From Angustibacter luteus (lineage in GTDB: Bacteria; Actinomycetota; Actinomycetes; Actinomycetales; Angustibacteraceae): DNA of 64,000 bases. Below are positions 1-8,308 of this stretch, piece after piece. Under the pieces are notes generated by a model that was not told the origin of the DNA, searched no databases, and saw only the letters and a list, made by a program, of their open reading frames with translations. The translations under genes and the position numbers were made by a program. Where the stretch lies: the NCBI RefSeq assembly GCF_039541115.1, contig NZ_BAABFP010000002.1, forward strand, positions 682,001 to 746,000, read 5' to 3'. Positions within the stretch are counted from its first letter, which is position 1, and every line of letters starts with the position of its first letter.

Positions 1-339
1 GAGACCCTTCGCCTCGAACGCCTCGACGATCGAGCGCGCGGCCTCGGCGGTCGAGGCCAGCGGCTTCTCGATCATCACGTGCACGCCGGCGTCCGCCAGC
101 TCGAGGGCGATCTCCTCGTGCAGGCCGGTGGGCGCCGCCACGACGGCGACGTCGATGCCGTGCGCGACCACCTCCGCCACGCTGGACACCAGCGGCAGAC
201 CGCCGGCCACGGCGTGCGGGTCCCCACCCGGGTCGGCCACGGCGACGAGGTCGACGCCGTCCATCTCCCGCATCACGCGCACGTGGTGCCGGCCCATCAT
301 CCCCAGCCCGACGACGGCGCCGCGCAAGGTGGCCGGCAT
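1..339 (-). CDS. Gfo/Idh/MocA-family sugar oxidoreductase, N-terminal part (runs off the left edge)
   Basis: Partial NAD(P)-dependent dehydrogenase; about 113 N-terminal residues are visible. It opens with a Rossmann strand and the loop GLGMMG, followed by an acidic strand end (VAVADP) and the HVMIEKPLA segment, where the EKP lysine is the conserved catalytic-site motif of the GFO/IDH/MocA fold. Its ATG shares one base with the stop of the upstream aminotransferase (TGATG). Together with that aminotransferase and the acetyltransferase before it, it resembles WlbA/WbpB, which oxidises C3 of a UDP-sugar acid ahead of transamination. The substrate is inferred from neighbours only. The C-terminal substrate domain is outside the window. 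Confidence 0.85.
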   Translation of the reverse strand, partial: MPATLRGAVVGLGMMGRHHVRVMREMDGVDLVAVADPGGDPHAVAGGLPLVSSVAEVVAHGIDVAVVAAPTGLHEEIALELADAGVHVMIEKPLASTAEAARSIVEAFEAKGL

Positions 340-1418
340 CAGGCGCCGGCCCGGACGACGGTGTTGACCGCGGTGACGATGGTCTCGAGGTCGTCCTGGC
401 TCAGCGAGGGGTGCACGGGCAGCGACAGCACCTCGCGCGCCGCCTGCTCGGTGACCGGCAGGTCCAGGTCGCGCTGGAAAGACGGCAACCGGTGGTTCGG
501 GATCGGGTAGTAGACCCCGGTGCCGACGCCGTGCTCCTCGCGGAGCGCCTTCGCCGCACCGTCGCGGTCGTCGGCGACCCGGATCGTGTACTGGTGGTAG
601 ACGTGCACGCAGTCCGCTGCGACCGGCGGGACCACGACCCCCTCGAGGTTGGCGTCGAAGAAGGCCGCGTTCTGCTGACGCTGAGCCGTCCACCCGTCCA
701 GCTTGGTGAGCTGCACGCGGCCTATCGCGGCGTGGATGTCGGTCATCCGGTTGTTCAGCCCGACGAGCTCGTTCTCGTACTGCTTCTCCATGCCCTGGTT
801 GCGCAGCAGCCGAACCCGCCGCTCGAGGTCGGCGTCCGCGCAGCTGACCATGCCGCCCTCACCCGACGTCATGTTCTTGGTCGGGTACAGGCTGAACATC
901 GCGAAGTCACCGAACGTGCCGACGCGCCGACCGTGGTACGAGGCGGCGTGCGCCTGCGCGGCGTCCTCGTACAGGCCCAGGCCGTGGCGGTCGGCGACGG
1001 CCTGCAGGCCGTCCATGTCCGCCGGGTGGCCGTACAGGTGCACGGGCATGATCCCCTTGGTGCGCTCGGTGACCGCCGCCTCGACGGCGGCCGGGTCGAG
1101 GCAGAACTGGTCGAGCTCGATGTCGACGAAGACCGGCGTCGCACCGGTCAGCGCGACCGAGTTGGCGGTTGCCGCGAAGGTGAAGCTGGGCACGATCACC
1201 TCGTCACCCGGCCCCACGCCGGCGGCGAGCAGGCCGAGGTGCTGGCCCGACGTCCCGGAGTTGACGGCCACGCACGTGCGCCCCTCGACGACGTGCTCGG
1301 CGAACTCCTGCTCGAATGCGGCGACCTCAGGGCCCTGTGCCACCATCCCACTGCGTAGGACGCGGTCGACCGCGGCCCGCTCCTCGTCGCCGATGATCGG
1401 CTTGGCTGCGGGAATCAT
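339..1418 (-). CDS. DegT/DnrJ/EryC1-type PLP-dependent sugar aminotransferase
   Basis: A 359-residue fold-type I PLP enzyme that aminates a keto nucleotide sugar. Near the N-terminus it has IPAAKPIIGDEERAAV and the SGTSGQHLGL phosphate-binding turn. The Schiff-base lysine lies in SLYPTKNMTSGEGG, and the EDAAQAHAA segment carries the PLP-ring aspartate. The C-terminal GVGTGVYYPIPNH loop is typical of WbpE/WlbC-like members. The ATG overlaps the acetyltransferase stop as ATGA, and its own stop touches the next oxidoreductase, so the three are one translationally coupled operon. The likely role is the C3 transamination step of a 3-acetamido sugar pathway for a surface glycan; the exact sugar is not determined. 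Confidence 0.9.
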   Translation of the reverse strand: MIPAAKPIIGDEERAAVDRVLRSGMVAQGPEVAAFEQEFAEHVVEGRTCVAVNSGTSGQHLGLLAAGVGPGDEVIVPSFTFAATANSVALTGATPVFVDIELDQFCLDPAAVEAAVTERTKGIMPVHLYGHPADMDGLQAVADRHGLGLYEDAAQAHAASYHGRRVGTFGDFAMFSLYPTKNMTSGEGGMVSCADADLERRVRLLRNQGMEKQYENELVGLNNRMTDIHAAIGRVQLTKLDGWTAQRQQNAAFFDANLEGVVVPPVAADCVHVYHQYTIRVADDRDGAAKALREEHGVGTGVYYPIPNHRLPSFQRDLDLPVTEQAAREVLSLPVHPSLSQDDLETIVTAVNTVVRAGA

Positions 1419-2008
1419 GCTTCGTCCTCTTCCAGGGTGTCGTCGAGCTCGTGAAAGGTCTGACCGGTCGTGGGGCAACGCCAACCCTCGCCGTGACGCT
1501 CCAGCGGGACACCTGCCGGGCCGACCCAGGCGATGCGCCGAGCCGGCACCCCGGCCACGAGGGCGTAGTCGGGGACGTCGCGGGTCACCACGGCACCCGC
1601 CGCGACGGTCGCCCACCGACCGATGGTGACCGGCGCGATGCAGACCGCACGTGCGCCGACTGCGGCACCGTCCCCGATCGTGACGCCGACCGCCTCCCAG
1701 TCGCTGGCCAGCTTCTGCGACAGGTCCGGGTTGACGGCGCGCGGGTACTGGTCGTTCGTCAGGACCGCGGCTGGGCCGATGAACACCCCGGCACCGAGCA
1801 CCGCCGGCTCGTACACCAGCGCGTAGTTCTGGACCTTGCAGTCGTCGCCCATCACCACACCCGTGCCGATGTACGCGCCGCGACCCACGATGCACCGAGC
1901 GCCCAGGTCGGCACCTTCGCGGACCTGCGACAGGTGCCAGATCTTGCTGTCCTCACCGATCTGCGCGGAGTCCGCGACATCGGCTCCGGGGGCGATGTGA
2001 GTAGACAC
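1415..2008 (-). CDS. Left-handed beta-helix N-acetyltransferase (WbpD/WlbB-like)
   Basis: A 197-residue acyltransferase with hexapeptide repeats (IWHLSQVREGADLG, CIVGRGAYIGTGVVMGDD, VQNYALVYEPAVLGAGVFIG), followed by an AAGAVVTRDVPDYALVAGVPARRI coenzyme-A tail spread over about 25 residues. Family members acetylate the 3-amino group of UDP-sugar acids. GTG at 2008 is chosen because a purine-rich GAAGAAGGGCAG lies just upstream; a TTG one codon earlier is possible. A -10-like TATCTT lies about 36 bases upstream (2044-2049, minus strand). First gene of the acetyltransferase-aminotransferase-oxidoreductase operon. The C-terminal 35 residues (GWRCPTTGQTFHELDD) are an acidic tail beyond the helix. 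Confidence 0.88.
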   Translation of the reverse strand: MSTHIAPGADVADSAQIGEDSKIWHLSQVREGADLGARCIVGRGAYIGTGVVMGDDCKVQNYALVYEPAVLGAGVFIGPAAVLTNDQYPRAVNPDLSQKLASDWEAVGVTIGDGAAVGARAVCIAPVTIGRWATVAAGAVVTRDVPDYALVAGVPARRIAWVGPAGVPLERHGEGWRCPTTGQTFHELDDTLEEDEA

Positions 2009-2117
2009 CAACTGCCCTTCTTCGAGTGCGGTGGCCGCCAGCGAAGATACCAGCCGGGTCCCTTCGCGCCCTCGCCGCTGCGAGGGCGCGATCGCAAACC
2101 CTGGCACAATGGCCGCC

Positions 2118-2783
2118 GTGCATGACACCTGGGTGGTCGTACCGCTGTTCAACGAGGAGCCGGTCATCGGTGACGTCGTCCGCGGTCTGCTCGACGTGTT
2201 CCCGAACGTCGTGTGCGTCGACGACGGCAGCTCGGACCAGTCCGCCCGCGAGGCCGAGGCGGCCGGCGCCACGACGGTCCGGCACGCGCTGAACCTGGGG
2301 CAGGGTGCGGCCCTGCAGACCGGCATCACGTACGCGCTGGCCGACCCCGCGATGGAGTACGTCGTGACGTTCGACGCCGACGGGCAGCACCAGGTCAGCG
2401 ACGCCGTGCACATGGTTCAGCGCCTGCGGGACGACGAGGCCGACGTCGTCTTCGGCTCACGCTTCCTCGACTCGCGCACCCGGCCGGGCGTCCTGAAGCG
2501 ACTGGTCCTGAAGACGGCCGTGGTCTACTCGAACGCCACCACCGGACTGCACCTGACCGACGCGCACAACGGCCTGCGCGCCCTGGACCGCAAGGTCTGC
2601 GAACAGATCGACATCCGGCAGAACCGGATGGCGCACGCATCCGAGCTGACCCAGCAGATCGCGAAGACGGGCGGGCGGATGGTCGAGCAACCGGTGCACA
2701 TCCTGTACACCGACTACAGCCGGGCCAAGGGGCAGTCCCTGCTCAACGGAGTGAACATCCTCACAGACCTGCTGTTCAAGTGA
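2118..2783 (+). CDS. Family 2 glycosyltransferase, polyprenyl-phosphate sugar synthase type
   Basis: A GT-A fold enzyme of about 221 residues without C-terminal membrane helices. It has the N-terminal VVVPLFNEE strand, VCVDDGSSD, the DXD-like TFDADGQH and the DVVFGSRF segment. This is the layout of dolichol/polyprenol-phosphate sugar synthases such as DPM1 and, from memory, mycobacterial PpgS (Rv3631). The DUF2304 membrane protein 34 bases downstream matches the Rv3631-Rv3632 pairing, where the partner anchors or stimulates the enzyme. GTG at 2118 is preferred because CACAAT (2105-2110) stands 7 bases before it in the leaderless spacing common here; ATG at 2109 is the alternative. Donor sugar unknown. 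Confidence 0.85.
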   Translation: MHDTWVVVPLFNEEPVIGDVVRGLLDVFPNVVCVDDGSSDQSAREAEAAGATTVRHALNLGQGAALQTGITYALADPAMEYVVTFDADGQHQVSDAVHMVQRLRDDEADVVFGSRFLDSRTRPGVLKRLVLKTAVVYSNATTGLHLTDAHNGLRALDRKVCEQIDIRQNRMAHASELTQQIAKTGGRMVEQPVHILYTDYSRAKGQSLLNGVNILTDLLFK

Positions 2784-2817
2784 GCCAGTCGACCACGGCA
2801 TCGAAGAGGAGCCCGGC

Positions 2818-3186
2818 ATGCTGATCATCCAGGTGGTGCTGATCATCGCCATGGTCGCCGGCGGCGCCTACCTGCTGGTGGTGAGCCCGGTCAACTCCCG
2901 CCACCTCGCCCTGCGCCGCCTGGGGCTGCTGGCGTTCGTGGTGTTCGGCACCGCCGCGATCATCGCGCCCGGGCTGACCTCCGAGATCGCCGGGTGGGTC
3001 GGCGTCGGGCGCGGCACGGACCTCTTGCTGTACCTGCTCTTCGTGGCGTTCCTCGCGTTCGTCGCGACCACCGGGCGCCGTCAGCGCCAGCTGGAGCGCC
3101 AGCTCACCGTGCTCACCCGGCGGCTCGCGCTGGACGAGGCCGGCCCGCCACCGCAGCGTCAGGCCGACGACTCCGTGCGGCGGTAG
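2818..3186 (+). CDS. DUF2304 small membrane protein, partner of the glycosyltransferase
   Basis: 122 residues with three hydrophobic segments (roughly 3-22, 34-52, 65-83) and a charged C-terminal tail rich in R and Q (RRQRQLERQ), the DUF2304 pattern. GAGGAG lies 6 bases before the ATG. It follows the GT2 gene closely, and in mycobacteria the equivalent protein enhances polyprenyl-phosphate glycosyltransferase activity; a scaffolding role here is inferred. Its 3' end overlaps the convergent methyltransferase gene by 28 bases, so the two transcripts are antisense to each other at their ends. Confidence 0.8.
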   Translation: MLIIQVVLIIAMVAGGAYLLVVSPVNSRHLALRRLGLLAFVVFGTAAIIAPGLTSEIAGWVGVGRGTDLLLYLLFVAFLAFVATTGRRQRQLERQLTVLTRRLALDEAGPPPQRQADDSVRR

Positions 3187-3830
3187 AGGAACAGCTCGGA
3201 GACCAGGTCGACGCCCGCCGGCGGCGCGAGCCGCTCCACGAGGTCCCACTGCGGCTGGTTGGCCGCGATCCACGGGGTGAAGGGCCGGTGCCGCTCGTGC
3301 GGGCCGTCCGGCAGGTCGCCCCGGTCGGCCGCGCAGATCACGACGAAGCGCTCGGCGCCGGCGAAGAGCCGGGTCAGGTAGTCCTCGCGAATGTCGTCCT
3401 CCACCAGGTGGAAGATCACCTCGAGCGAGAGGGCGAGGTCCGCCCGGAGCCACCCCGCCGGGTCGGCGGTCGCCCCGGGGTCGTACTGGAAGAAGCTCTT
3501 CGTCGGATCATCCGCGAACCTCGCGATGCAGGTGCGCACGGCCGTCGCCGACCGGTCGAGCCCGAGGTAGCGCGGGTAGTGGGCCAGCGAGAGCTGGTTA
3601 CCGTCACCGCAACCGAAGTCGATGACCGAGCTCACGCCGAACTGGGCCACCCAACCGTTGACCACCTCGGCCTTCCACTCGGCGTCCGCGCCGTACGACC
3701 CGGCTCCCGACGTCCCGCCGGCGGCGTACCGCTGCTCCCAGTAGCTTCCGCTGTCATGGAAGCGCCGACGCAGGATCCACTGGCCAAGGGGGGACCGCGC
3801 CGCCCTCTGGCGAACCGACTCGAGACTCAT
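3159..3830 (-). CDS. Class I SAM-dependent methyltransferase
   Basis: A 223-residue protein with an N-terminal GSYWEQRYAAGGTSGAGSYG segment, then motif I VIDFGCGDGNQLS and the acidic strand-2 end YLGLDRS. This is the Rossmann methyltransferase core. The N-terminal YWEQRY..GGxSGxGSYG pattern recurs in methyltransferases of polysaccharide clusters. ATG at 3830 is chosen over the upstream GTG because AAGG lies 9 bases before it. It sits 36 bases downstream of the flippase gene in the same direction, probably one operon. Substrate unknown; a sugar or glycan acceptor is inferred from context. Confidence 0.82.
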   Translation of the reverse strand: MSLESVRQRAARSPLGQWILRRRFHDSGSYWEQRYAAGGTSGAGSYGADAEWKAEVVNGWVAQFGVSSVIDFGCGDGNQLSLAHYPRYLGLDRSATAVRTCIARFADDPTKSFFQYDPGATADPAGWLRADLALSLEVIFHLVEDDIREDYLTRLFAGAERFVVICAADRGDLPDGPHERHRPFTPWIAANQPQWDLVERLAPPAGVDLVSELFLYRRTESSA

Positions 3831-3866
3831 GGCGAAGACCTTAGTGAACGTCCGGTCCAGCACCAA

Positions 3867-5357
3867 TCACCCGGGGTCCATCATGGGGCGTCGGCGGCGT
3901 AGCAGGGGGAGCAGCACCGTGCGGACGTCGCCGGCCGAGACGGCGAGCCAGGTGCCGAGGAACACCGGGACGAGGACGACGTCCACCCACAGGGACAGGT
4001 CGACTGCCTGCCGCAGTGCGAGGAGGGCGCCGACGGCGGCTACCGCGAGCACGGTGCGAACCATCAGGGCGAGCCAGCGCTGGCCGTCCCGCCACACGAT
4101 CGCGGTCGGGACGACGGCGACCACCAGACCGGCGACGACGTTGCCCACGGCGACGCCCAGGACGCCGTGGCCGGGCACGAGCGCGAGCCAGGTGAGGATG
4201 CCCACCAGCAGGCCCCCGACGCAGGTGGCGCTGTAGATGACCATGCCGCGCTGCGAACGGGTCGTGATGGCGGTGCTCGGCACCACGGCGACCGAGACGG
4301 CCAGCACTCCCAGCAGCAGGATCGGCAGCAGCTCCTCGGCCTGGGCGTACTTGGGTCCGAAGATCAGGCCGAGCATCGGGCTGCACAGCGCCAGGGAGCC
4401 GAAGACACCGACGAGGACCAGCAGCAGCAGGCGCATCGCGTAGTCCGTCTGGCGGCGGAAGCCGATCACGTCGCCGCGCCCCCAGGACTCGGCCATGGCC
4501 GGGAACAGGACCAGGTTGAGCGAGCTCGCGAGCAGCGAGGCGGGGGTGGCGAGCGCGAGCGCCGAGGCGTACTGCCCGGCCGCGGCAGCCGAGTCAAAGA
4601 CCCGCGCCACCACCATGGACAGCTGCAGGACACCACCGCTGGCCATGCTCGCCGTGACCCCGAGCAGGACGAAACCGTCCAGCTCGCGTCTGAGCACCCG
4701 GGTTGGCCGTCCGTGCACTCCGTGCGGGTAGCCGGCCACCGTGTAGACGAGGTACGCCCCGGCGAGCGGGAGCACCAGCGCGGTCCCGCGCACGCCCGCA
4801 GCCAGCGCCACCAGCACCCCGCCCAGTCCGAGCAGCACGCTCGTCACGTCCCAGTACGTCGCCCGGGCGACCTGCCCGGCGCCGAACTGGACGCCGCGGG
4901 TGAACGCGTAACCGGAGTACCCGACCACCAGGGCCGCGACGCACAGCCCGGCCTCGACGCCGCCGTGCCCGATCGTGGCCCATCCCGCGACCGCGACCAG
5001 GGCCAGGACCGCCGTCGACGCCGCGGTGCGCCGTCCGAGGTGGGCCGCGACCACGGTGGCTTCTTCGAAGTCCCCGGCGCCCCGGGCCCGGGCCACGAAC
5101 TTGGACCCAGCCGCGCCGGCGGAGGCCGGCCACAGCAGGCTCAGGAAGAGGGCGGCGGAGATCGCGCTGTTCACCACGCCCAGCACGGCTGGGCCGCCGA
5201 TCCGGCCGATGGCGACGCTGAGGACGAAACGCAGCACACCCTGCAGGCCGATGCCGATGGTGCTCAGCACGCCACGGGCGCGCATCGAGCCGACCGTCGG
5301 CTGGTCCAACCGCAACGGCCGGAACATCGTGGCGATGGTCGCGGGGCCTGGTGTCAT
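3867..5357 (-). CDS. Wzx-type polysaccharide flippase (MATE/MVF superfamily)
   Basis: A 496-residue polytopic membrane protein with about 14 hydrophobic helices. The N-terminal RGVLSTIGIGLQGVLRFVLS helix and the charged AGSKFVARARGAGDFEEA loop are typical of lipid-linked oligosaccharide flippases. The inferred role is moving an undecaprenyl-linked repeat unit across the cytoplasmic membrane, consistent with the adjacent sugar-modifying and glycosyltransferase genes. Upstream GGCACAAT stands 8 bases before the ATG, the same hexamer context seen before the GT2 gene. Later in-frame ATGs near 5327 and 5288 are alternative starts. No Wzy polymerase is visible in the window. Confidence 0.85.
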   Translation of the reverse strand: MTPGPATIATMFRPLRLDQPTVGSMRARGVLSTIGIGLQGVLRFVLSVAIGRIGGPAVLGVVNSAISAALFLSLLWPASAGAAGSKFVARARGAGDFEEATVVAAHLGRRTAASTAVLALVAVAGWATIGHGGVEAGLCVAALVVGYSGYAFTRGVQFGAGQVARATYWDVTSVLLGLGGVLVALAAGVRGTALVLPLAGAYLVYTVAGYPHGVHGRPTRVLRRELDGFVLLGVTASMASGGVLQLSMVVARVFDSAAAAGQYASALALATPASLLASSLNLVLFPAMAESWGRGDVIGFRRQTDYAMRLLLLVLVGVFGSLALCSPMLGLIFGPKYAQAEELLPILLLGVLAVSVAVVPSTAITTRSQRGMVIYSATCVGGLLVGILTWLALVPGHGVLGVAVGNVVAGLVVAVVPTAIVWRDGQRWLALMVRTVLAVAAVGALLALRQAVDLSLWVDVVLVPVFLGTWLAVSAGDVRTVLLPLLRRRRPMMDPG

Positions 5358-5452
5358 CGCCGCTCATTGTGCCGTGCGGCGCCACCGGCGGGCGGCACCG
5401 GGGACACGACAGGCGCTCCGCCCGTCGATCACGGCCACCCGTCGGCGACGTC

Positions 5453-6442
5453 TCAGGCGAGGGCCGGGATGACCTCGCGCTCGAAGAGCTCGATGGCGGA
5501 GGTGTCGTGCGCCGCCTCGAAGAAGTTGGTGATGGCGTAGGTCATCCCGGCCTCCTGCAGGGCGCCCAAGCGCTCCACGAGCTGCTCGGGGGTGCCCAAC
5601 AGCTGGCCGGAACGCATCATCTCGAAGCGGCTCTCGACCTCCGCCGGCGGCACCACCGAGGACAGCCGGTCGCGGTAGAACGCCAGCCGCTCCTCGACCT
5701 CGGCCTCGTCCCGGCCGATGAAGACGTTGTAGTTCGCGCTCCGTACGATCGCGTCGAAGTCGGTGCCGACGTCCTCGCAGTGCCCGGCGAGCACCCGTGA
5801 CTTGTGGGCGAAGGTCTCGGGGTCGCCGTCGAAGTTCGTGTACTGCGCGTGCTGGGCGGCGATCCGCAGCGTCTTGCGCTCGCCGCCGCCGGCGATCCAC
5901 AACGGGATTCCGCTCTGCTGCACGGGCAGCGGCCGGCAGATCGCGCCGTCCACCTGGTAGTGCGCGCCGTCCAGGGTCGCCACACCGCTCGACCAGGCCT
6001 GCCGCATGATCTGGACGCCCTCGTCGAGCATCGCGATCCGCTCGCCGGCGCTCGGGAAGCCGTAGCCGTAGGCCCGCCACTCGTGCTCGTACCAGCCCGC
6101 GCCGATGCCCATCTCGACCCGGCCGGCACTCACGTGGTCGATGGTCGCGGCGACCTTGGCCAGGTACATCGGGTTGCGGTAGGCCATGCAGGTGCACATC
6201 TGGCCGAGCCGGACCCGGTCCGTGCACGCCGCGAACGCAGCCATCAGGGTCCACGCCTCGTGGGTGGACTCCTGGGTGGGCACCGGGACGGTGTGGAAGT
6301 GGTCGAAGACCCAGATCGACTCCCACGCCGAGGTGGCGTCGAACCGCTGGGCCAGCCGTCGCATGGTCGGCCAGTCGTCGGCGGGGTCGACCCCGACCAG
6401 GTCGAGCCGCCAGCCCTGAGGGACGAAGATACCGAATCGCAT
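5453..6442 (-). CDS. LLM-class (luciferase-like) F420/FMN-dependent oxidoreductase
   Basis: 329 residues of a TIM-barrel flavin/F420 enzyme. Visible features are the MRFGIFVPQG start, SIWVFDHF, the substrate/cofactor strand LGQMCTCMAYRNP, the SAGRVEMGIGAGWYEHE phosphate-binding region, PLWIAGGGERKTL and a GTPEQLVERL C-terminal helix. These are standard for F420-dependent LLM oxidoreductases; cofactor choice is inferred. The ATG has TAGGCT 7 bases upstream, supporting a leaderless start. It is divergent from ugd with only 57 bases between start codons. No link to glycan chemistry is evident. Confidence 0.88.
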   Translation of the reverse strand: MRFGIFVPQGWRLDLVGVDPADDWPTMRRLAQRFDATSAWESIWVFDHFHTVPVPTQESTHEAWTLMAAFAACTDRVRLGQMCTCMAYRNPMYLAKVAATIDHVSAGRVEMGIGAGWYEHEWRAYGYGFPSAGERIAMLDEGVQIMRQAWSSGVATLDGAHYQVDGAICRPLPVQQSGIPLWIAGGGERKTLRIAAQHAQYTNFDGDPETFAHKSRVLAGHCEDVGTDFDAIVRSANYNVFIGRDEAEVEERLAFYRDRLSSVVPPAEVESRFEMMRSGQLLGTPEQLVERLGALQEAGMTYAITNFFEAAHDTSAIELFEREVIPALA

Positions 6443-6455
6443 ACTCGGAAGCCTA
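6443..6455 (-). promoter_or_regulatory. Leaderless -10 element for the LLM oxidoreductase
   Basis: TAGGCT (6450-6455, minus strand) then 7 bases, then the ATG at 6442. The spacing puts transcription start at the start codon. No convincing -35. Confidence 0.6.
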
Positions 6456-6486
6456 GAACCGTAACCTAGCCGTCGCGCGCGCTGCC

Positions 6487-6499
6487 TATGCTTGCTCGC
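6487..6499 (+). promoter_or_regulatory. Leaderless -10 element for ugd
   Basis: TATGCT (6487-6492) then 7 bases, then ATG 6500. This argues against the earlier in-frame ATG at 6488, which lies inside the hexamer. Confidence 0.6.
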
Positions 6500-7846
6500 A
6501 TGTCGCTGAACCTCTCTGTCATCGGAACCGGCTACCTCGGGGTCGTGCACGCCGCCGCGATGGTCCAGCTCGGCCACACGGTCGTGGCGGTGGACGTGGA
6601 CGAGGCCAAGATCACCCAGCTGTCCGCCGGCAAGGCCCCGATCTACGAGCCGGGGCTCCCCGAGCTGCTGGCGGCGGCCCTGGCCACCGGGCGACTCACC
6701 TTCACCACGGACTACGGCCGCGCGGCGGACGCCCACGTGCACTTCGTCTGCGTCGGGACGCCGCAGCGCCCGGGTGAGAACGCGGCCGACCTGCGGTACG
6801 TCGACGCCTCGTTCGAGGAGCTGGCCAAGCACCTGCACGGGCCGACGCTGGTCGTGGGCAAGTCGACCGTCCCGGTGGGGACGGCCCAGCGGCTCGACGA
6901 GATGCTTCGCGCCAAGGCGCCGGGCGGGCCCGACGTCACCCTGGCGTGGAACCCCGAGTTCCTGCGCGAGGGCTTCGCGGTCAAGGACACGCTGCACCCC
7001 GACCGCCTGGTCTACGGCGTCGAGGCCGGCCCCCGCGGCGAGCGGGCCAAGGCGCTGCTGGACGAGGTGTACGCCGCGACGATCGCGGACGGCACCCCGG
7101 TCGTGGTCACCGACTTCGCGACCGCCGAGCTCGTGAAGGCCTCGGCGAACGCGTTCCTGGCCACCAAGATCTCCTTCATCAACGCGATGTCCGAGGTGTG
7201 CGAGGCGGCTGGCGCGGACGTCGTCTCGCTGGCCGAGGCGATCGGGCACGACGACCGGATCGGGGCCAAGTTCCTCGGGGCCGGCATCGGGTTCGGCGGT
7301 GGCTGCCTGCCCAAGGACATCCGGGCGTTCATGGCCCGCGCCGGCGAGCTCGGCGCCGACCAGGCCCTGACGTTCCTGCGCGAGGTGGACGCGATCAACA
7401 TGCGTCGCCGCTCGCGGATGGTGGACATCGCCCGCGAGCAGTGCGACGGCTCGTTCATCGGCAAGCGGGTCGCGGTGCTCGGCGCGGCGTTCAAGCCGGA
7501 CAGCGACGACATCCGCGACTCCCCCGCGCTGTCGGTCGCCGCGCAGGTCCGGCTGCAGGGCGCGCACGTCACGGTGCACGACCCGCAGGCGATGGACAAC
7601 GCGCGCAGCAAGTGGCCGGACCTGTCCTACGCGGACTCCGCCCTTGAGGCCCTGCAGGGCGCGCACGTCGTGCTGCACCTGACCGAGTGGCAGGAGTACC
7701 GCGAGCTCGACCCGAAGGTCGCCGCCGAGCACGTCGCCCAGCGCCGGGTCGTGGACGGTCGCAACAAGCTGGACGTCGCGCGCTGGACGGCCGCCGGGTG
7801 GACGCTGCGTGCCCTCGGCCGTCCCACCGCCCTGGCCACCGGGTAA
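6500..7846 (+). CDS. ugd: UDP-glucose 6-dehydrogenase
   Basis: 448 residues. It has an N-terminal NAD fold SVIGTGYLGVVHAA, the substrate loop APIYEPGLPELL, FVCVGTPQ, KSTVPVGTAQRL, WNPEFLREG and the catalytic-cysteine motif GFGGGCLPKDI, followed by the C-terminal AFKPDSDDIRDSPA domain. It oxidises UDP-glucose to UDP-glucuronate with two NAD+. The IYEPGL loop is of the UDP-glucose type rather than the WbpA (UDP-GlcNAc) type. UDP-glucuronate is a plausible precursor for the acidic sugars implied by the neighbouring cluster, but the link is inferred. Four bases separate its stop from the next gene. Confidence 0.93.
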   Translation: MSLNLSVIGTGYLGVVHAAAMVQLGHTVVAVDVDEAKITQLSAGKAPIYEPGLPELLAAALATGRLTFTTDYGRAADAHVHFVCVGTPQRPGENAADLRYVDASFEELAKHLHGPTLVVGKSTVPVGTAQRLDEMLRAKAPGGPDVTLAWNPEFLREGFAVKDTLHPDRLVYGVEAGPRGERAKALLDEVYAATIADGTPVVVTDFATAELVKASANAFLATKISFINAMSEVCEAAGADVVSLAEAIGHDDRIGAKFLGAGIGFGGGCLPKDIRAFMARAGELGADQALTFLREVDAINMRRRSRMVDIAREQCDGSFIGKRVAVLGAAFKPDSDDIRDSPALSVAAQVRLQGAHVTVHDPQAMDNARSKWPDLSYADSALEALQGAHVVLHLTEWQEYRELDPKVAAEHVAQRRVVDGRNKLDVARWTAAGWTLRALGRPTALATG

Positions 7847-7849
7847 CCG

Positions 7850-8296
7850 GTGAGCCACGCCAACGACCCGGACGTCGTCCGTCGGCTGCTCAGCACGCCG
7901 GCCACCTGGGCGGTGGTCGGGTTGTCGGCGAACACCTCACGCACGGCGTACGGGGTGTCGTCCTGGCTCGTCGACCGGCTGGGGCTGCGCGTGGTCCCGG
8001 TGAACCCCCGTGGTGAGAGCGCCTTCGGCGAGGCCGGCTACCGGCACCTGTCGGACCTGCCGGACCCGGCGCCCGGCGAGCACGTCGCCGTCGTGGACTG
8101 CTTCGTGAACAGCCGGCGGGTCGGTGAGGTGGTGGACGAGGCGATCGCCCAGCGCGACCGGCTCGGCATCGAGGCCGTCTGGCTGCAGCTGGGGGTCGTC
8201 GACGAGGCGGCGGCGGCGCGCGCCACGGCCGCCGGGCTGGACGTCGTGATGGACACCTGCCCGAAGATCGAGTTCCCGACCCTCGGCCTGGGCTGA
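7850..8296 (+). CDS. CoA-binding domain protein (YccU-like)
   Basis: A 148-residue single-domain Rossmann protein. TWAVVGLSANTSRTAYGVSS is the nucleotide/CoA-binding loop, followed by VVPVNPRG, VDCFVNSRR and a C-terminal MDTCPKIEFP segment, all typical of the succinyl-CoA-synthetase-alpha-like CoA_binding family. Function in the cell is not established. GTG start lies 4 bases after the ugd stop, so they are co-transcribed. The gene ends just before a large palindromic element. Confidence 0.85.
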   Translation: MSHANDPDVVRRLLSTPATWAVVGLSANTSRTAYGVSSWLVDRLGLRVVPVNPRGESAFGEAGYRHLSDLPDPAPGEHVAVVDCFVNSRRVGEVVDEAIAQRDRLGIEAVWLQLGVVDEAAAARATAAGLDVVMDTCPKIEFPTLGLG

Positions 8297-8308
8297 CCCC
8301 ACCGCCCC

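Noticed and set aside
6500-7846. ugd considered as WbpA (UDP-GlcNAc 6-dehydrogenase)
   Set aside because: The substrate loop IYEPGL and GTPQ motif fit the UDP-glucose type better.
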